DNA from: CAVPPA01 sp050730755 | Lineage (GTDB): Bacteria; Patescibacteriota; Saccharimonadia; Saccharimonadales; UBA4665 | Direction of reading: 5' to 3' | Length of the DNA stretch: 64,000 nt | NCBI GenBank assembly: GCA_050730755.1 | Contig: JBOHNR010000002.1 | Coordinates: forward strand, 38,130 to 102,129 | In this document: positions 24,574 through 33,440 of the stretch, one piece after another | Layout of the letters: each line of letters begins with the position of its first letter | Position numbering within the stretch: position 1 is the first letter of the stretch | The notes under the pieces: generated by a model | Databases searched by the model: none | What the model was told of the DNA's origin: nothing | What the model saw: only the letters and a program-made list of their open reading frames with translations | Translations under genes and position numbers: made by a program

Positions 24574-25813
24574 CAGTGAACAGCCTCAGGTTATGCACAT
24601 TGACCTTAATAGCGCTTTTGCAACGACGGAGCAGCAAGCTCACCCTAGCCTGCGCGGTCAGCCGCTAGGGATAACTAACCGAATTTCTAAACATTGTTGC
24701 GTTATTGCAGCCTCCTATGAAGCCAAGGCATTGGGCGTCAAAGTCGGTATGCGTCTGGATGAAGCCCAAGCTATCATTCCCAAACTTCTGATGCTAGAAA
24801 CCGATCCGCCTAAATACCATCACATGTATCAGCAACTAGCTAGGATTATGAAGGCCTACTCGCCGAAAGTAGTTATGAAAAGCATTGACGAAGGCGTCAT
24901 AGATTTTCATGGCACTCTCAAAGTTATTAATAAAAGGCCAATCGAAGAGATTGGTTATGAGATTAAACAACGTATGCGCAGTGAGGTAGGTTCATGGATG
25001 AGAGTTAATATTGGCATTGGACCAAATCGATTCCTGGCTAAAACGGCCGCTTCACTCCATAAACCGGATGGCTTAGACTTTATTGATCACCGTAATTTAA
25101 TAGATACCTATAAGTTGCTGAAGTTGACTGACCTGACAGGTATAGCTTCCCATTATGAGGCCCGACTCAATGCGGCTGGCATTTTTACACCGATGCAGTT
25201 TCTGGAAGCATCAGCTGATACTCTTCAACGCTTGGTTTTTCATAGTATCATCGGCGATGATTGGTACCAAAGACTGAGAGGCTATGAAGTTGACGATGTA
25301 ACCACTAAGCTAGGTAACGTTGGCCGCCAATGGGTGCTAAAAAAAGCTTCAAACGATGAAAACTTTGTTCTGCCCTGCTTCCATTATCTTTGCGAGACAA
25401 CTGCTAAGAAACTACGTTATCAAGGTGTTGACGCCCGAGGTATACTGGTTTGGACTCGCTTCCAGACTGGCGATAGTTGGTACCAGAGAAAAATGTTCAA
25501 GACTACTTTTTATACTGACCAAGAAGTCTACCAGCGAGCTCTTTATTTATTCAACCAGCGGCCAAAACATATGATAATTCAAACTATGGGTATCACCTGC
25601 TACCAGCTGACCCCGTCCAGCCGCAACCAGGTCAGTTTGCTAGAAGTAGTCAACCAGGAAGAATGGCTGACGACGGCAATCGATGAAATCAATGGACGCT
25701 ACGGTAATTTTATGATCTTTTCGGCCAGTGCCCTGGCCGGCACTAAGGTTGTTAAACAGAAGATACCCTTTGGTGGCACCAAATACTTTGATCTTTTACT
25801 AGGCCGAGCCTAG
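24560..25813 (+). CDS. Y-family DNA polymerase (DinB/ImuB-like)
   Basis: Translesion polymerase, 417 residues. Palm motifs: HIDLNSAFATTEQ (13-25, metal ligand Asp15) and KSIDEGVIDF near 108-117 (second acidic pair). The fingers carry SYEAKALGVKVGMRLDEA. A helix-hairpin-helix region (LTDLTGIASHYEARLNAAG) and a little-finger domain follow. Catalytic residues are intact, so it should be active, unlike ImuB. No C-terminal beta-clamp motif is obvious. Start chosen for AGGGGGT upstream; the internal ATG at residue 12 is an alternative. Confidence 0.9.
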   Translation: MLGISSEQPQVMHIDLNSAFATTEQQAHPSLRGQPLGITNRISKHCCVIAASYEAKALGVKVGMRLDEAQAIIPKLLMLETDPPKYHHMYQQLARIMKAYSPKVVMKSIDEGVIDFHGTLKVINKRPIEEIGYEIKQRMRSEVGSWMRVNIGIGPNRFLAKTAASLHKPDGLDFIDHRNLIDTYKLLKLTDLTGIASHYEARLNAAGIFTPMQFLEASADTLQRLVFHSIIGDDWYQRLRGYEVDDVTTKLGNVGRQWVLKKASNDENFVLPCFHYLCETTAKKLRYQGVDARGILVWTRFQTGDSWYQRKMFKTTFYTDQEVYQRALYLFNQRPKHMIIQTMGITCYQLTPSSRNQVSLLEVVNQEEWLTTAIDEINGRYGNFMIFSASALAGTKVVKQKIPFGGTKYFDLLLGRA

Positions 25814-26205
25814 TTTAACTTATCAAGGATATCAGCTAGTTCGCGCGGTGTTATTTCGGCTTTGACTAGATAGCCATCAGCTTGTTTCTCGATATCAGCT
25901 CTGACGTCTTCGCGTTGTTCGAGGTTGGTAATAATAATAATTTTGGCCTTAAGTTTCGGGGTCTGCTTAGAATCGCGCAGGCTGCGTAAAATTTCGATAC
26001 CGTCAATCGTTGGCACCATCAGGTCAACCAGGATAATATCGTATTTGTCGGTTTGAGCTTTTTCGAGCCCTTTTTGGCCGTCGATCTCAACGTCTACCCT
26101 GTAACCGCGGCGAGTTAGCGCCCGGACATATAGTTCGCTTATAAAATGCTCGTCTTCTATGCATAAAACATATTTACCATTAGGTTTAGCTGACTGAGGC
26201 TCCAT
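25810..26205 (-). CDS. Single-domain response regulator
   Basis: 131 residues, a stand-alone receiver: CIEDEH (15-20), phospho-acceptor Asp61 in ILVDLMVP, Thr in IIITN near 90, and Lys in YLVKAEI near 113. The longer frame reaching 26379 would overlap the kinase gene; the ATG at 26205 has TAGGAG seven bases upstream and follows the kinase stop by one base, so that start is chosen. Its 3' end overlaps the polymerase stop by 4 bp, convergently. It has no output domain and must act by protein contact. Confidence 0.9.
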   Translation of the reverse strand: MEPQSAKPNGKYVLCIEDEHFISELYVRALTRRGYRVDVEIDGQKGLEKAQTDKYDIILVDLMVPTIDGIEILRSLRDSKQTPKLKAKIIIITNLEQREDVRADIEKQADGYLVKAEITPRELADILDKLN

Positions 26206-26206
26206 T

Positions 26207-27745
26207 TTATCTCCTATAGAGTGAGTGATTCTTAATCCATCCGTGGGCGCTGCGAACAATTTCTTTATTATCCTTATTTTTAGTCTCTTCGGCAAGCTTG
26301 GCATACGGCAGTAGAGTGAAACCAAAGGTACTCCCCTTGCCGATTTTACTTTTAACCCAGATATTACCGCCGTGAGCACCGATTATGGCTTTGCAAAGGT
26401 AAAGGCCTAAACCAGTGCCTCCGATCTGCGCTCGGTTATGGTGATCACGGTAAAATTTAGTGAATAAATTAGGTAAGATTGACTGAGCTACCCCGACCCC
26501 GAAGTCCTGAACAGTAGTTTCGACCATACCGTCGGTGTTAAGTTTTGACTCGATTACAATTTCTTTTGAAGTACCACTATATTTAATGGCGTTATCGATT
26601 AGGTTAATAATAACTTCTTGAATACTGATTCGGTCAGTGCCAACTGAAGGCAGGCCGGCAACCGTTTTAAGAGTCAAGGCGATACCCCTGACTTGGGCTC
26701 TTAGCGACATCATGTCGATCACGCTTTGAACGATTTCCGGCCAGTTTTCTTCGGTAAGTTGGAGCATTAATTGGTCATTATCGACTCGAGCCACGTTAAG
26801 GATGTTATTAACAAAAGCTGACAGCTGCTGAGCCGTGGCGTTCATCTTAGCTACGAAGCCCTCGAGTTCCGGGCTCAATTTCCCTTTAGTCTCTTCTTCG
26901 AAGGCTTCAATGTAGCCCCGAAGAAGGGCCAGCGGTGTCCTCAGCTCGTGAACGCTTAGTGCCACGAAACTAATCGCTTGGTCGTCTTGACTATATTGCT
27001 TGGTGTGATCAAAAAGCACCAGGACCGTTTCATAGTGCTTGGCGTTGTCTTTATTGTAATAAGCGGCCAGGTCGAACAAGCGGGTTGGTTGGTTATCGGT
27101 CACATTGAGCCGGACTCGTTCCCAGAGCTCTGAAGCGGTAACGACCGATTCTTTGGTCTTTTTGAGCCAAGCATCAAGCGTATGCTCGCTCGGGAATGAC
27201 ATATTGAGGATCGAGTAAAGGTTTTGGTTAGTGATGTCTTTGTCGCTTCGGCCGACGTACTTGCAAGCTTCGTTATTTGCGAACAGTATTGTTTGGCTGC
27301 TATCCAGTACCAGTAGCGGCAAAGGTAAGTTATTGGCAATAAAGTCAGCCTTAAGATCAGATAATTGCTTGAGGGCGGCGCTTTCGGAATGTTCAGCGAC
27401 TGTTACCAATTGATAAATTTGAGCGGTCAGATTAGCTACCAAGGTCCGGCCGACGACCAGTTTATCGATGTCCGGCGCTGCTACACCGTGCTCAGTTGGG
27501 GATAGGTGGACAATCGCCTTCCATACTGCTTCCAGTGGAATCAGAGCATAATCGGCGGCGGCGAAAGTAATAATAAAGGTCATAATGACGCTAACGCCGT
27601 AAGCGCCGAGCGCGACATAGTCGAGCGAGACATCCAAGTTTCTAACCACGAACCAGATACCACCAATCAGTAAAATATTTTCGAAAAGAACTACGAATAT
27701 CAAGTAGGCTCGAATTTGAGCGCGCAATGCTTGAAAGTTATCCAT
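26207..27745 (-). CDS. Two-helix membrane sensor histidine kinase with PAS domain
   Basis: 512 residues: two membrane helices (about 13-36 and 46-68) with only a ~10-residue external loop, a linker, a PAS domain (about 135-245, PLPLLVLDSSQTILFANNEAC), HisKA with phospho-His266 in LSVHELRTP, and HATPase_c (QEVIINLIDNAIKYSG, VQDFGVGV, GGTGLGLYLC). The kinase stop and the regulator start are one base apart, so the pair is one translational unit. It closely parallels the kinase at 20868 in plan; the two may be paralogues. Confidence 0.93.
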   Translation of the reverse strand: MDNFQALRAQIRAYLIFVVLFENILLIGGIWFVVRNLDVSLDYVALGAYGVSVIMTFIITFAAADYALIPLEAVWKAIVHLSPTEHGVAAPDIDKLVVGRTLVANLTAQIYQLVTVAEHSESAALKQLSDLKADFIANNLPLPLLVLDSSQTILFANNEACKYVGRSDKDITNQNLYSILNMSFPSEHTLDAWLKKTKESVVTASELWERVRLNVTDNQPTRLFDLAAYYNKDNAKHYETVLVLFDHTKQYSQDDQAISFVALSVHELRTPLALLRGYIEAFEEETKGKLSPELEGFVAKMNATAQQLSAFVNNILNVARVDNDQLMLQLTEENWPEIVQSVIDMMSLRAQVRGIALTLKTVAGLPSVGTDRISIQEVIINLIDNAIKYSGTSKEIVIESKLNTDGMVETTVQDFGVGVAQSILPNLFTKFYRDHHNRAQIGGTGLGLYLCKAIIGAHGGNIWVKSKIGKGSTFGFTLLPYAKLAEETKNKDNKEIVRSAHGWIKNHSLYRR

Positions 27746-27752
27746 AATTTAT

Positions 27753-29009
27753 TTAGTTATAAGTTAAATCTTGACTACTGGCTAGAATGCTTATCCAGGT
27801 TTGGCCGGGGTCGAGTCCAATCGTCTGGCCGCTGGAGTTGGTAAATGTGATCTGTGAAGCATCAGAAGATTTAGTCCAGGTTCCGGTTTCGACTGTGCCG
27901 TCTTGGAAAATATAGACCGGACCACTACCAATGACGTTATAGACCGAATAATACGCACCGGAGCTATCTAGGGAACTGGTGCTATAAGGTACCACCATGC
28001 CGATAACTACCTTTGGCGCGATTTGAACTTGGCTGCCATCAGCATTAAGTTCCATATGCTGAGCCCCGCCCTCGCTCCGCTCGTAGCTGTTGGTTTTAGC
28101 ATTGTAAGCGTAAGCAACGGCGAAATCGGAAGACGAAAACGACATATTAATCGAAGTAACGTTAGGACTCTTAACGGGAGCCGCTATTTTTCTGACAAAA
28201 CCGGTGTAGGTGCTGGTTGTGTACCCCTTGTTAGTCTCTAGCTGGTTTAACTTAGCGATTGAGGTGTAAACATTGTGCGGGGCTTCTCGGCTAGATATAC
28301 GCTCGTAAGAGCCACCGTTATAAAATTCATTAAGGTCTTTGACGGTCCAGACAGTAACGTCGGATAGAGCTTGCGGGCTGCCACCAACATGGGCTATGGC
28401 CGCGTTAAACCCGAGCGCCCACTCAATATAGTATGGCCGCAGGCTACGGATGGGGCCGATGTAACTCGGTTGAGTGTCTTGATAAAGCGCCATAAAACGG
28501 GTGATACCTCCCTCGGTTAAAGCCTCGAACACAACGCCGGCTTGGTCTAGTCCCGATTGTGGCCGGGCGGCATCAATGTTCTCGATTATGATGGCCGTAA
28601 CCGGACGCTGGTTAACATTAGGAGCTACCGGTAGGCCGGTCAGGGTGCTAGGCACAGTCGCTGGGATCATTGGAGCCGCTCTTTTCACAACGGCTACCGG
28701 GACAGGCTTGGGCTGATAGAAATGTAAAGTCAAAAATGAAGCCAGGCCGACAATAATTAGGATAGCCACCACGGCGGCCGCTATTAAGTGTTCCCTTTTC
28801 AAGTTTTTACGCTTAAATGACGGCAGTAATAATAACAGCTTGCCGGTTCTTGATTGAGTTGGCGGGGCTTCTTCGGGCGGTGGGCCGAACTCTTGCTCCA
28901 GCTTATGCTCGTCGACTTCAGAGCCTTCTCCGGCCGGTTTTTGGTCAATGTTTGTTTCTGGCGTTGAAATCGGATGCCGCTCTTTAGGCAACCGAATGTC
29001 ATCATTCAT
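27753..29009 (-). CDS. DUF3048 (YerB-like) membrane-anchored extracytoplasmic protein
   Basis: 418 residues. A hydrophilic cytoplasmic N-terminus of ~75 residues rich in Glu/Pro, one membrane helix (about 76-98), then an extracytoplasmic DUF3048 domain: NQRPVTAIIIENIDAARPQSG near 132 and GPIRSLRPYYIEWA, both typical. YerB in Bacillus is a lipoprotein of unclear role; here a membrane helix replaces the lipobox. The start at 29009 is preferred because TACAAT ends six bases upstream (leaderless); the alternative ATG at 29015 abuts the box. It is followed by the histidine kinase 7 bp downstream. Confidence 0.88.
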   Translation of the reverse strand: MNDDIRLPKERHPISTPETNIDQKPAGEGSEVDEHKLEQEFGPPPEEAPPTQSRTGKLLLLLPSFKRKNLKREHLIAAAVVAILIIVGLASFLTLHFYQPKPVPVAVVKRAAPMIPATVPSTLTGLPVAPNVNQRPVTAIIIENIDAARPQSGLDQAGVVFEALTEGGITRFMALYQDTQPSYIGPIRSLRPYYIEWALGFNAAIAHVGGSPQALSDVTVWTVKDLNEFYNGGSYERISSREAPHNVYTSIAKLNQLETNKGYTTSTYTGFVRKIAAPVKSPNVTSINMSFSSSDFAVAYAYNAKTNSYERSEGGAQHMELNADGSQVQIAPKVVIGMVVPYSTSSLDSSGAYYSVYNVIGSGPVYIFQDGTVETGTWTKSSDASQITFTNSSGQTIGLDPGQTWISILASSQDLTYN

Positions 29010-29068
29010 AAGCATATTGTATCAGACGAGACGAAGCTTTGCCCTAAGCAGGATATCTGTCAGCTTCG

Positions 29069-30499
29069 TCAAAGGCTGTTGATCATGGCGTTGAGGCGAC
29101 GTAAGGTTCTTTCTTGGCCAAGCACCGACAGCGTTTCGGCCAGTCCCGGACTGAATGGCGCTTGAGTTACGGCAATTCGAATCAGGCTGAATAAAACAGC
29201 CGGTTTTTGGTTGGTTTGCTGAAGCAAAGCATTCAAACGGATGGTTAAATCCTGAAGGCAGAAGTCGCTTTTTTCAAGGTTGTCTCTGGTTTGCTCTAGC
29301 CAGTTCTTAAGCTCGCTAACGGGCCGCTGCTTAAGTTGGTTGTTCGTCTGCCAGAGCTCCGGGTTGATCGGCTGGTCTTTAAAAAAGAATAGTGTCAGTT
29401 CAGGTAATTCTTTAAAGAACTTCAGGCGGTCTTGGATGGTTACCAGGACTCGTTCTTTGTAGTCGCCTTTGGTACTGGCCGCTTCAGCCGGCCAAAAATT
29501 TTTTACTTTTTCGGATAGATCCTTAATTGGTAATTCCCGAATATAATAGCCGTTTATCCAAAGCAGCCTGCGTTCGTCAAATTTTGCCCCGCTCCGGCCG
29601 ACTCTGGCCAGTGAAAATTTTTTAATTAATTCTTCCCGGCTGAATATTTCTTGTTCAGTGCCATCGTTCCAGCCTAAAGAAGCCACAAAATTGAGCAGCG
29701 CCTCAGCTAAAAAGCCTTCACTTATGTAATCGAGCACATCCCTGGCGCCGTCGCGCTTGGATAGTTTCTTATTGCCTTCCGGAGCTAAAATATGAGGCAT
29801 GGTAGCCATCAACGGTGGCGTCAGCTTGAGGGCTTCATAGAGGTTTAGATAAGCCGGAACGCTAGCAATAAATTCTTGGCCGCGAATAACGTGGCTGATC
29901 TTCATCTCGGCGTCATCGACTATATGGGCAAAGTTATAAGTTGGGTAGCCGTCAGATTTGATTAGGATAAAGTCGTCAATTACTTCCGGGCCGGCTCGCA
30001 GATTGCCCATTACCTCGTCATGCCATTCATAGGCTTTAGGGTCTGACTCAAACCGAAGCGGCATCGAGCCATCCCAGGCCGGCGGTTTGTCAGGTCGGTG
30101 ATTGCGATATAGAAACGGCTGTTTTTTTGCTTGAGCTTCGTCGCGAAAAGCTTGGACCTGTTCCGGCGTATAGGGGTCGGCGTAAGCCCGACCAGAATCG
30201 ATTAATTTTTGAGCCCACTTTTTATAAATTTCCAGGCGTTCACTCTGACGATACGGTGCGTATAGGCCACCAATATCTGGACCTTCGTCGTAATTAAGTG
30301 AAAGTGCCTTCAGGCTTTTTGTAATATGGTCTTCAGCCCCAGCGACTTCGCGGCTTTGATCAGTATCTTCTATCCTCAGGATAAATTGCCCTTTGCCTTG
30401 GCGAGCCACCAGCCAAGCAAACAAAGCCGTACGAATACCGCCGACATGTAAAAAGCCTGTTGGGCTAGGCGCAAATCGGGTGCGAACAGGTACTGCCAT
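29069..30499 (-). CDS. gltX: Glutamyl-tRNA synthetase
   Basis: Class I synthetase, 476 residues. HIGH-type motif in PSPTGFLHVGG (11-21) and KMSKS-type KLSKRDG near 243; the anticodon-binding helical domain makes up the C-terminal third. Whether it is discriminating or also charges tRNA-Gln cannot be read here. TATACT ends nine bases before the ATG with no Shine-Dalgarno, suggesting a nearly leaderless mRNA. Two tRNA-Glu genes are in the window. Confidence 0.96.
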   Translation of the reverse strand: MAVPVRTRFAPSPTGFLHVGGIRTALFAWLVARQGKGQFILRIEDTDQSREVAGAEDHITKSLKALSLNYDEGPDIGGLYAPYRQSERLEIYKKWAQKLIDSGRAYADPYTPEQVQAFRDEAQAKKQPFLYRNHRPDKPPAWDGSMPLRFESDPKAYEWHDEVMGNLRAGPEVIDDFILIKSDGYPTYNFAHIVDDAEMKISHVIRGQEFIASVPAYLNLYEALKLTPPLMATMPHILAPEGNKKLSKRDGARDVLDYISEGFLAEALLNFVASLGWNDGTEQEIFSREELIKKFSLARVGRSGAKFDERRLLWINGYYIRELPIKDLSEKVKNFWPAEAASTKGDYKERVLVTIQDRLKFFKELPELTLFFFKDQPINPELWQTNNQLKQRPVSELKNWLEQTRDNLEKSDFCLQDLTIRLNALLQQTNQKPAVLFSLIRIAVTQAPFSPGLAETLSVLGQERTLRRLNAMINSL

Positions 30500-30600
30500 C
30501 TGGCTACAAGTATACGACTTGAACCAATTAGCAGTAAAGACACTAATCTACGCTCAGATCGTCGATCAGCCACCATTTTTTTTGTTATTTGGGCTTCAAT

Positions 30601-31755
30601 CTACATATTGACCGCAATATTGATTAGCTGGCTAGTACTCAAGGCGCCGTTACTAATCACTTTGTACCAAATACCGCTGCTGATCCATGTAGCAGCGTTA
30701 TTGTTATATGTATAAATTATCTTTCCAGCTGCCTTAACGGCTTCGTAGTTGTTACTGTTCGGATAGACGTAATTGTTAAATAGCGCCGTCGTGCTGCTCC
30801 AATGGGAAGCAGTCTGAATTATACTGAAGTCTTTATTGTTAGTAGAATTATCGAAATTGATGGCAACTGTCCCCGGTTTATAGGTCAAGTTTTTAACGGC
30901 AAAGCCAGTCGGTTGCCAGCTCGGTAAGGTAGCATTAATGCCAGACCGGGCGGCGGCTATGTGAACCTGGATGACGGCTGTGTTTTGATAGGCTATAAAA
31001 CCGAGAATAAGTAGGACAGCCAGGCCTGAGACGAATAGGCTAGTTAGTCGGCGTCCCCGCCGCCCTCGCCGAGTTACTTTTTTGTGCTTATGGGGCAGTT
31101 GCTTGTGACTGTTAGCTTGTTCCATCGCCCTTTCGAAAATTTCGGCGGAGGCTTGCTTGGCTACTGGCGCGGCTGGTGGACTCGGTTCTGCGACCGCGTT
31201 TGGATGATAGGCGGCAGCCTGCTCGGCCGTCGGTGTCAGCGGAGCCATATCAGAAGTTTGGTTACTGAACCGGTTGATTAGTTTACTTTTAGCAACCCGC
31301 TCCGCTCGTTGTAAGCGTTTTTTGTCTAGACCGCTAACGGCCAACTTGGGTACGATATCAAACTGTGGAGATTGAACCAGAGAGTCCGTATTATAGGTAA
31401 CCTTGGTTCGACGTTTCAGCGATGAGCTTGGTTGAGCCACGGCGTTCCTCATCAGTGTAACGGCATGTTGGGGTCTATGGTGAGCAGTCGGCTGGGTCGA
31501 GGTCCGGTGGATGTCAAAAGCTTTTTGGCGCCCCTGAACCGGCGCCTGGACTTTGTCAGATTTATAATTAGTTAGTGGCGGCTTCGGAGTTGGTGTCACC
31601 ATAGCTGACGGCTGGTGCGTTGAATTGATAACGCCGTCAATAGTTCTGTAGTGTTGGGGTCTATGCTGGGGATGATCAACCAAAAGAAAGCCCGTTCTGG
31701 CATCGTAGGGCTTACCGTTTAACTCAAGCACACTAGATTTTTCTTTTGTCGTCAC
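30601..31755 (-). CDS. Bitopic membrane protein with long disordered cytoplasmic part
   Basis: No known family. From GTG 31755 the protein has 384 residues: about 235 hydrophilic, Pro/His/Gln-rich residues, a basic patch (RRGRRGRR), one membrane helix (about 238-256) and an extracytoplasmic domain of ~128 residues (NLTYKPGTVAINFDN...). An open frame continues to an ATG at 31974, but that would overlap the divergent gene by 50 bp and run through a promoter (31796-31823), so the GTG with GGAG upstream is preferred. Topology matches other envelope proteins of this neighbourhood. Confidence 0.65.
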   Translation of the reverse strand: MTTKEKSSVLELNGKPYDARTGFLLVDHPQHRPQHYRTIDGVINSTHQPSAMVTPTPKPPLTNYKSDKVQAPVQGRQKAFDIHRTSTQPTAHHRPQHAVTLMRNAVAQPSSSLKRRTKVTYNTDSLVQSPQFDIVPKLAVSGLDKKRLQRAERVAKSKLINRFSNQTSDMAPLTPTAEQAAAYHPNAVAEPSPPAAPVAKQASAEIFERAMEQANSHKQLPHKHKKVTRRGRRGRRLTSLFVSGLAVLLILGFIAYQNTAVIQVHIAAARSGINATLPSWQPTGFAVKNLTYKPGTVAINFDNSTNNKDFSIIQTASHWSSTTALFNNYVYPNSNNYEAVKAAGKIIYTYNNNAATWISSGIWYKVISNGALSTSQLINIAVNM

Positions 31756-31795
31756 GTTTAGTTGTTTGTCTCCGGATCGCTTTAGCGGAATACTT

Positions 31796-31833
31796 ATTAT
31801 ATTAAACCTCCTTGCGCATGTAATGCAAGAGGT
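31796..31833 (-). promoter_or_regulatory. Promoter and overlapping hairpin before the 30601-31755 gene
   Basis: On the minus strand TTACAT (31823-31818), a 16-bp spacer and TATAAT (31801-31796). The same bases form an imperfect inverted repeat, AAACCTC-TTGC with GCAA-GAGGTTT (about 31803-31833), containing AGGAGG without a normal start codon after it. If transcription starts further upstream, the hairpin would sequester that Shine-Dalgarno. Confidence 0.5.
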
Positions 31834-31924
31834 TTCATAATAAGAACGCGGCTTAAAAAACATAAGCCTTTCGACTAGATTATTCGAGCCTCGACTCCAA
31901 ACCTCATGACTTAAGGATTGATTC

Positions 31925-33421
31925 ATGGAAACCATCGATTTTATGGATTTCAAGCAGCGGCGAAGGCATGGCAATATGCTAATTCTTGGCTATGCTTTAA
32001 TTGGCCTGGTCGTTTTAGCCCTGGCTTCAATCTTTGTTTTTATCGCCTACGGTTTCAATTATAAGGATGGTAAAGTCGTCCAAAGCGGCATGGTTTATCT
32101 ATCCAGCCAGCCAAATCCAGCCAAGATCTATGTTGACGGTGTATTGAATAGCAATACTACTAACACCCGCCTTCTCCTACAAGCAGGCACCTACACTTTT
32201 AAACTGCAGCGGACTGGCTATAGAGTTTGGCAGCGCAAGATTGTCATACCCGGCGGCCAAATTGTTTACTATCAATATCCTTTCCTGGTCCCCAATACCC
32301 TAACGACGAGCACGGTCAAGGACTATACTTCAGCTCCTGCTCTGATCAGCCAAAGTCCTAGCCAACAATACTTACTGGTAGCCGCTCCTGGTTCGCTTTC
32401 GTCATTTGACTTATATAACCTCAACAATCCAACTCAGCCATCAACCGACATTAACCTGCCCGATGGGCTTTTATCGACTGCCACGTCTTCGCAAAGCTTG
32501 AAGGTTATTCAGTGGGCGAACGATAACAGCCACCTGCTGCTCGAGCATATTTACGACGGTAACACCGAATATATTTTGATGGATACCACAGACCCCACTC
32601 AGTCGGTTAACTTAACGAAAACTCTAGGATTATCGATAACTGGCTCGCAGAGCTTGCTTCTCAGTAATAATCAATATAACCAGTATTTCGTACTCGATGC
32701 GACTGACCAGACTTTGTCCCAAGCGACTCTTGGCACGCCTGCACTGCAGCCTTATGTGACTAAAGTATTAAGCTACAAATCTTATGGGTCTAACACCGTA
32801 CTCTACGCCACGCCCGACCCTACTAACTCGGCTGAGGTTGATATTGATTTGTATAATGGCAGCAATACTTACGTTATTCGCCATGACAGCGCTAACACGA
32901 CTTACCTTCTCAATCTGACGACCTATGACGGTAACTTGTATGTAGCCGTTGCCGCAGCCAGCGAGAACCGTGAATACGTCTACGAGAATCCAGTCAGTGA
33001 AATTACCGATAAGCAAATCGGTGTGGCAGTGCCAATCGAGGCTTTCGCTACTGTAGCGCCAAATTATCTGTCGTTCTCGTCAAATGCCCAGTATGTTTTG
33101 TTCGAAAACGGCGTTAACTTTTCGATCTACGATATTGAAAATCAACTAGGCTACACTTATACCTCAGCCGATCCATTAGACGCTCCCCAAACCAACGCCA
33201 GTTGGTTGGACGGTGGCAATTTGATCTACGCTAGCAAGGGGCAGCTATTGACATTTGATTTCGATGGCGGCAACCGGCAGGAGCTGGTTTCGGCTGACCC
33301 TCGGTACTCCCCCTACTTCGGGCCGAATTACAAATACCTCTACGATCTTGTTCCTTCAGCTTCCGACCCGACTCAGGAACTACTGACCTCTACACCACTT
33401 CTAACGCCAGCTGATATTTAG
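31925..33421 (+). CDS. Membrane-anchored PEGA/beta-propeller protein
   Basis: 498 residues. A short cytoplasmic N-terminus, one membrane helix (about 18-42), then a PEGA domain (about 55-110: LSSQPNPAKIYVDGVL ... GTYTFKLQRTGY), followed by WD40-like repeats (SPSQQYLLVAAPG, DNSHLLLEHIYDG, SSNAQYVLFENG, DGGNRQEL). PEGA domains are common in surface proteins. The start ATG has AAGGA seven bases upstream. Divergent to the 30601 gene and convergent to the sortase gene. The ligand is unknown. Confidence 0.82.
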   Translation: METIDFMDFKQRRRHGNMLILGYALIGLVVLALASIFVFIAYGFNYKDGKVVQSGMVYLSSQPNPAKIYVDGVLNSNTTNTRLLLQAGTYTFKLQRTGYRVWQRKIVIPGGQIVYYQYPFLVPNTLTTSTVKDYTSAPALISQSPSQQYLLVAAPGSLSSFDLYNLNNPTQPSTDINLPDGLLSTATSSQSLKVIQWANDNSHLLLEHIYDGNTEYILMDTTDPTQSVNLTKTLGLSITGSQSLLLSNNQYNQYFVLDATDQTLSQATLGTPALQPYVTKVLSYKSYGSNTVLYATPDPTNSAEVDIDLYNGSNTYVIRHDSANTTYLLNLTTYDGNLYVAVAAASENREYVYENPVSEITDKQIGVAVPIEAFATVAPNYLSFSSNAQYVLFENGVNFSIYDIENQLGYTYTSADPLDAPQTNASWLDGGNLIYASKGQLLTFDFDGGNRQELVSADPRYSPYFGPNYKYLYDLVPSASDPTQELLTSTPLLTPADI

Positions 33422-33440
33422 GCTTCAAATCCTTTTGGCT

